Assembly: GCA_029582265.1 (NCBI GenBank)
Contig: CM055817.1
Span: 61,443,152-61,507,151 of the forward strand
Origin: Zoroaster sp. YZ-2022
Lineage: Eukaryota; Echinodermata; Asteroidea; Forcipulatida; Zoroasteridae
DNA length: 64,000 nt
Direction of reading: 5' to 3'
Shown here: positions 31,132 through 40,626 of the stretch, piece after piece
How the letters are laid out: each line of letters opens with the position of its first letter
How positions within the stretch are numbered: the first letter of the stretch is position 1
Made by a program: the position numbers and the translations under genes
Notes under the pieces: model-generated
What the model was told of the DNA's origin: nothing
Databases searched by the model: none
The model's input: only the letters and a program-made list of their open reading frames with translations

Positions 31132-33478
31132 TAGACGGGTCAATTTATGGAAAAAACACCCCAACCCCCCAAAAATTGCAACAACAGGTTTTTCAACGGT
31201 TTTTGGTAGTATTTGACATCAGGAATAACATACTAATAATCTAAGAAAATCTGGCTTCCAGAAAGTTGTCATTTTCACGTTGGCCGTCGACGTTGGCCGC
31301 CAATACCCTAAAATGGCCATACATCATTTATTATCCATCCTAGAGTTGTAATTTTGGTGTCTACTACTAGGTTTTAGGGGTCAAGCAATCCATTGAAACC
31401 AACTAAAGTATCGTTGAGTAGTCAGGCAACCTGCAAATCCAAAATGGCTGCCAATTAAACTAAAATGGTTATAAGTCACTAACTGTTTATATTATGCTAT
31501 GTGGCTGTAATTTTAGTGTCTACCCCTCGGTTTAAGGGGTTGGAAAATCTACTCAGACCAGTGAAAGTGTTATTGAGTAAAGCTTTAAATCCAAGATGGC
31601 GTCCAAAATGGCAGCCAATTAAACTAAAATGGTTATAAGTCACTAACTGTTTATATTATGGCTGTAATTTTGGTGTCTACCCCTCGGTTTAAGGGGTTGG
31701 AAAATATATTCAGACCAGTGAAAGTGTTATTGAGTAAAGCCTTTAAATCCAAGACGGTCAAAAACACAATATGTGGAAAATACTTAAAAACTTAACTGGG
31801 TCAAATGTCGTCTCTTCACCAAATAATATTGATGTTGAAAAATGTAATAATTATTTTGCCACAATTGGGTCTAAACTAGCTGCTAAATTCAATGAGAACG
31901 TTCATTACGAGTGGGAGTTACCAGAGAGTATCTACCGTACATCTTTAAACTTGAATCAATTAGCACCGATATGGTACTCGAACAACTTAATAATCTAAAG
32001 AGTAAATCAAATCTAGATGTGTTGAATATGAACTGTAAACTGCTTAAAATTGGAGCACCTATTATAACACCCTTGTTAACTAAAATCTTAAATATGTCAA
32101 TAAATGAAGCTAGTGTCCCGGAAGATTGGAAATTTGCTAAAGTCACTTCCATTTATAAAGGTAAAGGTTCGGTTGAGGATTATGGAAATTATAGACAGAT
32201 CTCTGTAATAAGTCATGCATCTAAAAATTTTAGAAAAGATTATTTTATCGCAACTAAAAGAATATTTATACGAACACCAATTTATAACTACTACACAGTC
32301 TGCTTATTTAAAGAACCATTCTACAAACACTGCCATACACAAGGTTGTTTCAGATATTTTAGAAGGTATTAACGTCGATGAAACTAATGTTTTGTGTTTT
32401 ATTGATCTCCAAAAATGTTTCGACACTATTGATCATGAAATTTTATTGAAAATATTGGACAATTACGGTATTAAAGATTTGAGTTTGCAATGGTTTAAAA
32501 GTTATTTACAAGAACGTAAACAAGCAGTTAAAGTAAATGGTAACATGTCTTCATTCAAGGAAATACAATGTGGTGTGCCTCAAGGTTCTATATTAGGGCC
32601 AATATTGTAATATAAATAAATAAATAAATAATTTATTAATAACCTGATTGCTCTTTGGAAACTTATATGGTCGTAACAGGTTTCATGACTCATAAAACCT
32701 AAGGGTAGAAACCACAAGTGCTAGTACAGATCTAAATGAATAGTAAATGAATCGCCATTGAAATATATTGGTGGCCATCTTGATCCCAGCTTGGAATTAC
32801 AAACTACCTGATTACTCTATCGCTCTGTAGAGATGCGACAATTTCTATGTTGAGCTACCTGCACTTTTTGTTAAAGCTGAAAGAAATATATATAAAAAGT
32901 GGTTAAGACCACACTTGGAGGAGTGGGTAAAGAAAACACTGATTGGCTGCTGAGTGTCACACGCATGGTTAATGAGAACTAAATAATAAAATTCTTGAAT
33001 GTTACCTTGGCTGCCATCTTGGATTTATTGATTATCTGATTACTCCATGATAATTTAAATTTTCTTTATGTAGTTTTTGGCTCATAAAGCCTAAGGGTAC
33101 CCCCCCCCCCAAAAAAATAGCTGTAAGGTGAATAGTAAATGACTTACAATCATTTGAGTGAATTTGCGGCGATTTTGAACGCCATCTTGGATTTTTAGGT
33201 TTCCTGATTACTCAATGACACTTTTATTGGCCTTAATGGATTTCTTGACCCCTAAAACCAGGGGGTAGACACCAAAATTGCAACTCTAGGATAAATAATA
33301 AATGATTTATGGCCATTTTAAGGTAACAGCGGCTATCTTGGACGCCATTTTGAAAATAACAGCTTTTCGGAAGTCCGATTTTATTTTTAATATGTTATTC
33401 ATGATGTCAAATACTACCAAAAACCGTTGAAAAACCTTTTGTTGCAATTTCTGGGGTAAACTGTATATTGACCTGACT
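31132..33478. mobile_element. 2.35 kb DNA element with very long inverted arms
   Basis: The left end TAGACGGGTCAAT and the reversed right end AGTCAGGTCAAT open inverted arms that remain alignable for several hundred bases (shared phrases include TTTTTCAACGGTTTTTGGTA and AAAATGGCCATA.ATCATTTA). AATT flanks it at 31128-31131 and 33479-33482, and the empty site is seen intact at 27460-27475. Each arm contains diverged sub-repeats around a CAAGATGG.CGCC phrase. No transposase is encoded; the middle holds a LINE fragment. The superfamily is not assigned. Confidence 0.75.
31771..32610 (+). pseudogene. Internal fragment of a LINE reverse transcriptase
   Basis: Three frame-shifted pieces read: SNVVSSPNNIDVEKCNNYFA with TIGSKLA; LNNLKSKSNLDVLNMNCKLL, LTKILNMSINEASVPEDWKF and GKGSVEDYGNYRQISV; then FIDLQKCFDTIDHEILLKIL and CGVPQGSILGPIL. 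This covers pol from just before RT to motif B and stops right before the catalytic YxDD. No endonuclease or 3' end is present. It sits between the inverted arms of the element at 31132-33478, followed by AAAT repeats. Confidence 0.85.
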
Positions 33479-35222
33479 AATTATGTAAAGTTAACTTTAC
33501 ATAATTATTTCTCAATCATCAGCAGATAATAAATGTCAGACATGGTTCTTTATTGTCACGCATCTTAAATGGTCTTGGGTGTTTTTCAGTATCCGAGAAG
33601 TCACCGAAATATATCTTTTAACCAAAAATCCCGAAGGATTTTTACTTTACCAAAATACTACCAAATTCGGTTTTTGAATAATTCGGAATGAATAAACCAT
33701 TAGCCTAGTTTAGCATCTTAGCCAATGAGAAACTTGGCTTCCGCGTCTAAGGGTAGAAACGTGTGCAAAATCAGGGTATACAACAGGTCCTTGTTCCATA
33801 TAAGGTAATGTATTTGACAAAAGTGAAGTGATTGACAACTTAGAAAGGAGGGCGTGTTCAAGGGGAAAATGCTTACCGGGCATGTTAAGCTATTTGCTTG
33901 GATGCTAAGCTATTACTGCATGAGGGGAACAGCGGCTGTGCTTGGGTAGGGAGCACTACACGCGGGCCACGGCTAATGACTGAGCGGGTCAGTCACGGTG
34001 ACTGTTTGGCTGTGGTTCACCCACGAACCGTGTTCGGTGTGAAGGGGTGGACTCCGAGGAAATTATTCGGAAAATAGACTAAGTCCAAAGGACGGCTCCA
34101 AGCCACGTGGCGGGAAGGTGTGGCACGCACGCAAGGCTCTCGCTGGTGTTGCATTATGCATTGCGTTAGCGCCGGATATGCATGAGGAAAAGTAGCGTCC
34201 TTGTATGGATTGCATATTCATAGCGGACAATCGAGGGTCCGGGGAAACAACCCTAGGACTTAGACTGCTTGAAATTGCATCGTAAGCAAAATATTGGAAG
34301 TGGAAGAGGTGAAATAGAGGGTGCTAATATTTGTCAAAATCAACGGGTAAGATTCGTAACAGTACTGAGCTATGACTAATAGTGATAGTGCGCTGGCACA
34401 GGTTAATTTTCAACAGTTCATAATAATGTATATTCATACTGTGTTCGCACCTGATTCCATTTGCTCTTTTCACGATAGATTTTAGCCAAATGTTTTTCCT
34501 GCTCATGTAACTCTGTCAATTCAATATTCATTTTGGAGACATTCTGGTCCTTCTTAAAAAACAACAGCTAATTTTGTGGTTAAGATCAAGAGATCATTTT
34601 CGAAAATTGACTCAATAAAATTACACTGTATAAGTTTACATCGCTCACAAATGCTCACACAGAGCTTTCGGAGTGCAAAAGCGGGCCTCAGACACTACGC
34701 CATATGAGTTCGCTTCAATCGCTGGTTCGCTGGTTTGGATTTGCACCTCCCCCACTTTCAAAATCATTCCGCCGCCGTCGAACTGAATAGTATTAATTTG
34801 GCCCTTTGCCAATCTTCTCAGCTTAATTAAGCCTTACACAATATATACCAATCTGAATACGTCTGCATAATGGTTGTCACATCACCAGCAGTACAGATAA
34901 TTAATTGTCAACTCAGTAATGAGTTTCGTGGAGCGCTAGTCTTGCTTGATGACTGTTAGCCAGTAATAAAACAATCCATTCAACTGTTGATATAAATTAT
35001 GCAATACAATCAAAATGCTATAAGCGAGCCGATTACCAAGGGCAACCATTGCGTTAATTGATAAACAGAGTGTGACAAAATGTACACAAAATGCCAAGCC
35101 ATTCTTCCAAGTGATAACTATCTGAACACAACCAATTTGTATTGCATAATAAGGGCATCTACAACAGCCCAAAGACAATGCAAAAGACATACAAATTGGT
35201 ATCAACCAGTTTGAACTTGAAT
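33479..35222 (+). repeat. Unit 3 of the 3.3 kb tandem array (partial)
   Basis: Starts with the same 28 bp palindrome (33479-33506), followed by the shared left part to about 33675. After a foreign segment it resumes at about 34363 (ACTGAGCTATGACTAATAGT) and runs on to about 35222 in parallel with 28210-28700 and 23000-23600. Confidence 0.75.
33676..34362. other. Unidentified 687 bp segment replacing part of unit 3
   Basis: Where units 1 and 2 have the AGAACACCACGTTTCTTTC stretch and the 37 bp minisatellite, unit 3 has unrelated sequence of higher GC content. It shows no long ORF, no terminal repeats that I can find, and no match to known small RNAs that I can recognise. The short word ATTCGGAA occurs near its start (33685) and again internally (34065). 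Confidence 0.5.
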
Positions 35223-35600
35223 GAACTATAGACAGTGAATAAGAATAATGGTCTAGTACCAAGACACCTTTATAATCAGTGTGATACTCATATATGCATT
35301 CACAGTACATAACATCATGTGATACACACGTGTAGTCGTGTACAGTATGAACTATAGACAGTAAATAAGAATAATGGTCTAGTACCAAGACACCTTTATA
35401 ATCAGTCTGATACTCATATATGCATTCACAGTACATAACATCATGTGATACACACGTGTAGTCGTGTACAGTATGAACTATAGACAGTAAATAAGAATAA
35501 TGGTCTAGTACCAAGACACCTTTATAATCAGTCTGATATTCATATATGCATTCACAGTACATAACATCATGTGATACACACGTGTAGTCGTGTACATTAT
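35223..35600. repeat. Three 126 bp tandem repeats
   Basis: Units begin GAACTATAGACAGT at 35223, 35349 and 35475 and are nearly identical. The period is a multiple of three, which keeps minus-strand frames open, but the translated sequence is not protein-like and the surrounding frame is not conserved. Confidence 0.9.
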
Positions 35601-36060
35601 ATGATCAGCCTAAATAACTTCAAACATAAATTTGCTTTGGTATATTATAACACTAATAATAATAATAATAATATTTTTTTCTTCTTTTCCTTAATTGTAC
35701 TTTTGATGAGAACCAAGCCAGTTAGGCTATATTCCTTTAATTAGTATAGGTAGGTTAAAGGCGTCTGTCTCCGGGAAAGATCGAGACATCACCGATGCCA
35801 GTGGGGGTACATTGACATATATCCTCCTCTGGCGGGACAGACGTAACCCGATACTGAGGTTTGGGAGCTGGCTTGGCAACCTCATCTGTTCTGATTTTTT
35901 TTTTAAATTATAAAAAAGAAAGAAAAGTGATTTGTGTTTAATTTCTTGTTTGTATTTATATCTGTTTATTCTATGTCGTGTTCATTTTTGTTATGCGCTT
36001 TTGATAATTTTTAAATGGAAACAGCGGAATGGAAATTTTTTAATTTATTTGATTTATTTT
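35601..36060. other. No gene recognised
   Basis: AT-rich sequence with short AAT microsatellites (35655-35675) and poly-T runs. A moderately GC-balanced stretch at about 35755-35895 could be a decayed LINE end but lacks diagnostic motifs. Confidence 0.35.
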
Positions 36061-36430
36061 TTAATAATAATAATAATAATGTGGACTTCTATAGCGCACG
36101 TATCCACCAAACTGCAACTCAAGGCACATTATATTATTACCCCTGCTCATCAGGCTCATAAATCATTCCTGAAACCATCTCAGCTCCCTGGGGAGTATAC
36201 AGCGCAATTGCTGCCAGTACAGCGCATATAGGGCTAATCAAACACAACAACCAACTCTGCCCTCACAGGTACCCATTTACCTCCTGAGTGGAGAGAAGCA
36301 ATTATGGTAAAGTGTCTTGCTCAAGGACACAAGCACCATGGTTGCGGTTGGGATTCGAACCCACATTCTGACGACTCAGCCATCAGAACACAAATCCGAT
36401 GCACTAAACCGCTCGACCATATTCACTGAC
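36061..36430 (-). mobile_element. SINE, family B, with AAT tail
   Basis: On the minus strand a tRNA-like head (about 36425-36340, B box GGGTTCGAATCC) is followed by a conserved body (GTGTCCTTGAGCAAGACAC, GTAAATGGGTACC, CTCCCCAGGGAG). A GCGCTATAG segment and an ATT microsatellite tail follow at the left end. The element at 56655-57035 has the same plan with a different tail. Confidence 0.75.
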
Positions 36431-36539
36431 ACTCGGAAAGCACTTAGCCTGCAATGCTTCATACATTACGTCGGTGTAAGGGCAAAATCATATCGAACTG
36501 TGAGAATACTTTATAATTCTCCATATTATGTTTAAATAA

Positions 36540-37150
36540 TATGCATTAGATTGCATCACAGAACTTCCTGAGTCATTGGGCGAGCCCCGGACCCCACGCC
36601 ATGTTTACAAGCTCTGCTTCTTAATGGGTCCCTCTGCAGTATCACCCATATCCTGTGCTCACTTTTACTTCCTATTGTGTCTATACTTGTAATACTCAAT
36701 GCACATGTATGCTAAGGGACCCATGTTTACAAGCTCTGCTTCTCAATGGGTACCCCTGCAGTATCACCCATATCTTGTGCTCATTTTTACTTCCCATTAC
36801 ATTGTGTTTATATACGCGTAATATTTGTAATTAATTATGTTATTGATAATTTCTGATACTGTGGAAATAAATGAGCCTGATGGGGGGGGGGGGTGTAGGA
36901 AGGGGCTAATATGAAGGAGGCTAATTGGGTAAAGAGGGGGAGGGGCTAATGGGAGCAAACGCAGGGAAGCAGGTACATCAGCCCTCACCTCCCTGGATCT
37001 AGGACCTCCCTGGATCCAACATGGTAAATATTGGATTGAGCATTTTGGTCGAGTCTAAAGGCACATCACAAAAGTAAATTCAATCACGGAGTCCCAAGGG
37101 TCGATTCCATCACCGAATATCAAGGGTCGATTCCTGAGTCACAGTCCCCC
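36540..37150 (-). repeat. Inverted copy of the composite repeat at 632-1215
   Basis: Read on the minus strand it follows 640-1215: GGAATCGACCCTTGATATTC, the TTGGATCCAGGGAGG unit, then AGCACAAGATATGG. The AAGCTCTGCTTCT portion is itself duplicated (about 36605-36720 and 36722-36840). It has only about two minisatellite units. Confidence 0.7.
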
Positions 37151-37273
37151 CTCTCCTAGTTTCGCCACTGGTTGATTTATTCACGGGATGTTATTTAATT
37201 AACCTTGCGACGCACTATGACACTTTTACGCACACCGTTGAACCATCGCGCTTAATTTGTCAGTAGGTGTGAA

Positions 37274-37954
37274 GGGGCGCTATAACTTCTGTTGCGTTGA
37301 ACTGTACCAACTCCCAATGGTTTTATCAGATGCCTAGAGGTCCTCTAGACCCTAGACAACAATTTGAAGCAAAAACAAAATGTAAGGGCCCTTTAGGTTG
37401 ATGTTTATTTTAGTTCTGATAACGCTTTTTCCCCTACCCCAAATCGACATAAAATATACCCTATTATGTGTACCCATAGCAGTTATAGGAATAAAAATCT
37501 CTCATCCAATGGCTGAGGGTGCCAACATGTCTGGATTTATGGTCAGGCACAATATAGTGGGTAACTGATAGCTTTTGATAAGCCGCTCAGAGCCGAAGTC
37601 AATGCCCTTGTGTGTTGACAGATGGCATTAGGATTTGTACACGGTCCTATGGGACCATGCTTTTTGCAGTAGGATTTTTTGGGTCAAGGGTTCAAAGCAG
37701 GCTAATGAGAATTAACCATGCTATTTGGGGATACCTCAACAGTGAACTTACCAAAATACTCAAAATTGGAAGTCAATCACCCCCAGGTCATGATAGTGAA
37801 CCATTTTTACACAGTTTTATGGCCATCAAGGGTCATTGATTTTCAGAAACATTTGAGGACATACACAATTATGATAAACAGCTCAGCCATAAATCTGTCA
37901 CTATTTAGTGGGGTGCACTCTGAGCATGTTTTGAGATTGAATTTATAGCGCCCC
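37274..37954. mobile_element. MITE-like element with GGGGCGCTATAA ends
   Basis: GGGGCGCTATAA at 37274-37285 is exactly inverted at 37943-37954. The roughly 680 bp between has no convincing coding sequence. I could not find a clear target duplication, so the boundaries are tentative. Confidence 0.55.
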
Positions 37955-38289
37955 CTATTGCCAGTTAATAATTATCAGTGTATGTAATTCGAGTAGCCTA
38001 TGTGAAATAAATAACCAGATTATCCGCATAATATTGACATGTTCATTTTTTCATATTGAGGAGGCCTGTATTTTTAAAAAGTTATAAAACTGCATAACAG
38101 AGGGACAAAATGTGTATTATACAAGGACAAATTATAATGTCCATCATTACTAATAACTAGGTCAGCTTGCACTCTTGTGTATAATTTTCAGTACGCAACG
38201 GACTGAAACGACGTTACTTGTCCCGTTGGTAACTGTGCATCGGCGAAGCCGTCCGCACCGGCGGAGCTATCCGCACCAGCGGGTCCGTC
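37955..38289. other. No gene recognised
   Basis: Spacer between the MITE-like element and the end of the Gypsy element. Nothing beyond AT-rich unique sequence and a short GC-rich stretch at 38230-38290 is apparent. Confidence 0.3.
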
Positions 38290-39187
38290 TGTCACCTCAA
38301 CATTTTGACCTTGGAAGTAGGGTGGATCTTTTAAACCTACAATCTTGACTTGTCACTCCCATACAGAGCTTCAATCTGTCTGCGTGTACCACTTGGGTCT
38401 TTCCATGGGGACTTATCTGTATCTTCCGATCCTTTGTCATAAAGTTTCCGCTTTACATCTCAATCGTAGTTTTTTTTTTTCTGTCTTCGCATCTGTGTTC
38501 TCACGGTGTCCCTGGCATGGCAATTTCATGAGCAGAGTTATCAGTGGGCTCCTCCGGGACATCCGACCCGACAAGAAGATCTGCTGTCATCGATATCTCT
38601 CAACCTAGCATAATTGCATTTGGGGTCTCTTTGGTTGTTTCATGTTTAGAAGACCTGTACGGCATTGTCAGTATTAATCCCAAATGTTCGTCCCAATCTG
38701 TCCGCGACTAATCTACCCAGAGGCTAAGCATGTTTTCGATGGTTCGGTTGAATCTCTTGATCATTCCGTCGGATCGCGGAAGATATGGTGTGGTCCGCGT
38801 TTTGGTAATCTCCAGTATGGAACACATTTCTCCGAAAACTAAAGACTCAAAATCGCATCCCTGATCCGAATTGAGTTCAAGGGGAACACCAAACCTTGCT
38901 ACAAATTCAGTAGCAACTGTAGGTGCCCGGTGGTCTGGAAATGGATAACATTCTATCCATCTGGTGAAATAGTCGCCAACGACCATTACAAATCTATTAC
39001 CACGCTGAGAGACAGGGAGTGGTCCCATAATATGTCGACTGCAATTCTTTCTATGGGCGCGCCAACCTGATAGTGGATCATCTCTGCACACTTGGCCTTC
39101 GCTGGCGAAGGCTGGCACTGTTGACACTTTTACACCCACCGGCAAGAATATTCTCTCATAGACTGAAAGTAGAACCTGCTTTGGCAT
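38290..39187 (-). pseudogene. Gypsy integrase, catalytic Glu replaced
   Basis: Reads MGPLPVSQRGNRFVMVVGDY, FTRWIECYPFPDHRAPTVAT, LNSDQGCDFESLVFGE and TPYLPRSDGMIKRFNRTIEN. This is the DDE integrase core with both aspartates (GDY, SDQG), but the usual D-G-M-x-E-R-F-N-R-T has Lys for the catalytic Glu. Beyond a stop at LSLWVD the frame resumes with DWDEHLGLILTMPYRSS, NAIMLGRE and finally VVHADRLKL, the C-terminal domain, near 38350. Several stops are present. Confidence 0.85.
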
Positions 39188-39189
39188 AA

Positions 39190-39757
39190 TTTCGAGAATG
39201 TCTTCGTAACTCCCAGATGACCTGTAGTCCTCTGGTCATGAAAATACAACTCGGGTGGTGTTATCACTCTAAGTCCTGCCTATTCCGTCTGCTTCGCTGG
39301 TTCCCTGCGCAGATAGAGGATCCCGTCTTTTAACACCAACTGCTCCCAGCGACACCACCAGAACTTGACTCCTTTGCTTTGGGACGAAACTTTCTCCTAG
39401 GTTAGTCCTCCCATATACACGATTCCTTAACCAAGATAATACCTCGGCAAGATCACTGTCATTGCTATGCACTCGAGACTCAGTTCCAAATCCATGAAGT
39501 GATGTTTCTGATTTATCGGGTCCAGTATTGTCCGACTGCTCTAGTTTCTTTGACTCTTAGTCAGCGTCCTGGTCCCATGTGCCAGCACCTGCTCATCTCC
39601 ATCCTGCATCTGTGAGAGCACAGCTCCAATCGCAAACCCGCTGGCATCGGTATCAAGAATGAATCCAGCCCCTTCAGTACAGTCTAGTATAGTAAGTAAG
39701 TAAGACGCTGTTTCAGGATCTCAAATGCTTCCTGACATTCACCAGTCCATCTCAGTT
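39190..39757 (-). pseudogene. Gypsy RNase H remnant and tether
   Basis: The stretch just left of the MITE reads back as LRWTGECQEAFEILKQRL, the start of RNase H in Gypsy pol. Downstream remnants (VHSNDSDLAEVLSWLRNRVY) belong to the tether before integrase. The frame is badly broken and the catalytic residues cannot be followed. Confidence 0.6.
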
Positions 39758-39765
39758 CTTTCTGC

Positions 39766-39970
39766 CAGCGGCGTAGCCAGGACTTTTTCAGTGGGGGGGG
39801 GGGGGGGGGGAACAGGGGGCATTTGCTGTTCAATGGGGCCCAGGGTATGTTTTTTTCCCTTTTCTTTTTTTCTTTTTGGGGGCACTATAGGGATTTTTCG
39901 TGGGGGCACCTGGGGGTACTGGAAATTTGTGGAGGGCACGTGCCCCCAGGCCCCCGTGGCTACGCCGCTG
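39766..39970. mobile_element. 205 bp hAT-type MITE with 8 bp target duplication
   Basis: Ends CAGCGGCGTAGCCAGG and, reversed, CAGCGGCGTAGCCACGG. CTTTCTGC is exactly duplicated at 39758-39765 and 39971-39978. Terminal CAGNG-type ends and an 8 bp duplication are the hAT signature. It interrupts the Gypsy RNase H region. The interior has G runs and no ORF. Confidence 0.92.
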
Positions 39971-40625
39971 CTTTCTGCTGTTCTGTGCATTGATGCAGTG
40001 GTCTGGCAATTTGAGCGAAACCTTTGATGAAGCGCCTATAATATGACACGAGACCAAGGAAACTTCGTACGTCTGATTTTATCATCGGCTGTGGCCAATC
40101 TTGAACAGCCTGGACTTTGTCGCGATCTGTTGTTGAAACTCCTTCCGCTGATACAATGTGGCAAAGAAAAGCCACCTTCCGTTGAAAAAGTTTGCACTTC
40201 TTAGTTTTCAGCTTGAGGTTCGCTTCTTGTAGTCTTTGCTGGACTAAGTATAATCTCTGCATATGGTGCTGGAATGATGTACCAAAAACAATGACATCGT
40301 CGAGGTATAGTACTACAACTTGCCACTGCAATCCTGTTAGCACTCGCTCCATCAAATGCTCAAAGGTGGATGGAGCGTTGCACAATCTAAAGGGCATCGT
40401 CACAAATTGATAGAGTCCCCCACGGTCGGCGCTGAATGCCGTTTTTGGTCTGTCTTCCTCTGCCATTTCCACTTGCCAGTAGCCAGAAGTCCAATGTGGA
40501 AAAGTATTGTGAGCAAGCCAATGAATCAAAATCGTCCTAAATATACGTGATAAGGGATGTGTGTCCTTTTTGGTCACTTCGTTCAGCTTTCTATAGTCGA
40601 TGCAGACTCTCACAGATCCATCTTT
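39971..40625 (-). pseudogene. Gypsy reverse transcriptase core
   Basis: Reads KKDGSVRVCIDYRKLNEVT, SGYWQVEMAEEDRPKTAF, LYQFVTMPFRLCNAPSTF, VVVLYLDDVIVFG, LKTKKCKLFQRKVAFL and VRSFLGLVSYYRRFIKGFA. The YLDD catalytic pair is intact, but the segment that should carry the first catalytic Asp (usually T-L-D-L-x-S-G-Y-W) is altered to FPHWTSGYW, and G-L-C-N-A-P is F-R-L-C-N-A-P. The N-terminal continuation is at 45961-46125, across the insertion. Confidence 0.88.
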
Positions 40626-40626
40626 T

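Larger units (their letters stand above)
27465..33478 (+). repeat. Unit 2 of the 3.3 kb tandem array (two insertions inside)
   Basis: Runs from the perfect 28 bp palindrome at 27465-27492 to the insertion just before the next palindrome at 33479-33506. Removing the elements at 29803-30062 and 31132-33478 leaves about 3.4 kb, matching unit 1. A part near 30240-30880 is locally duplicated (two copies of the segment around ACTCTTC.TATA.AGGCCCTA). The unit contains no conserved ORF. Confidence 0.8.

Noticed and set aside
34936..35562. 208-codon minus-strand frame
   Set aside because: Two thirds of it are the 126 bp repeats; the rest is non-coding array unit sequence.
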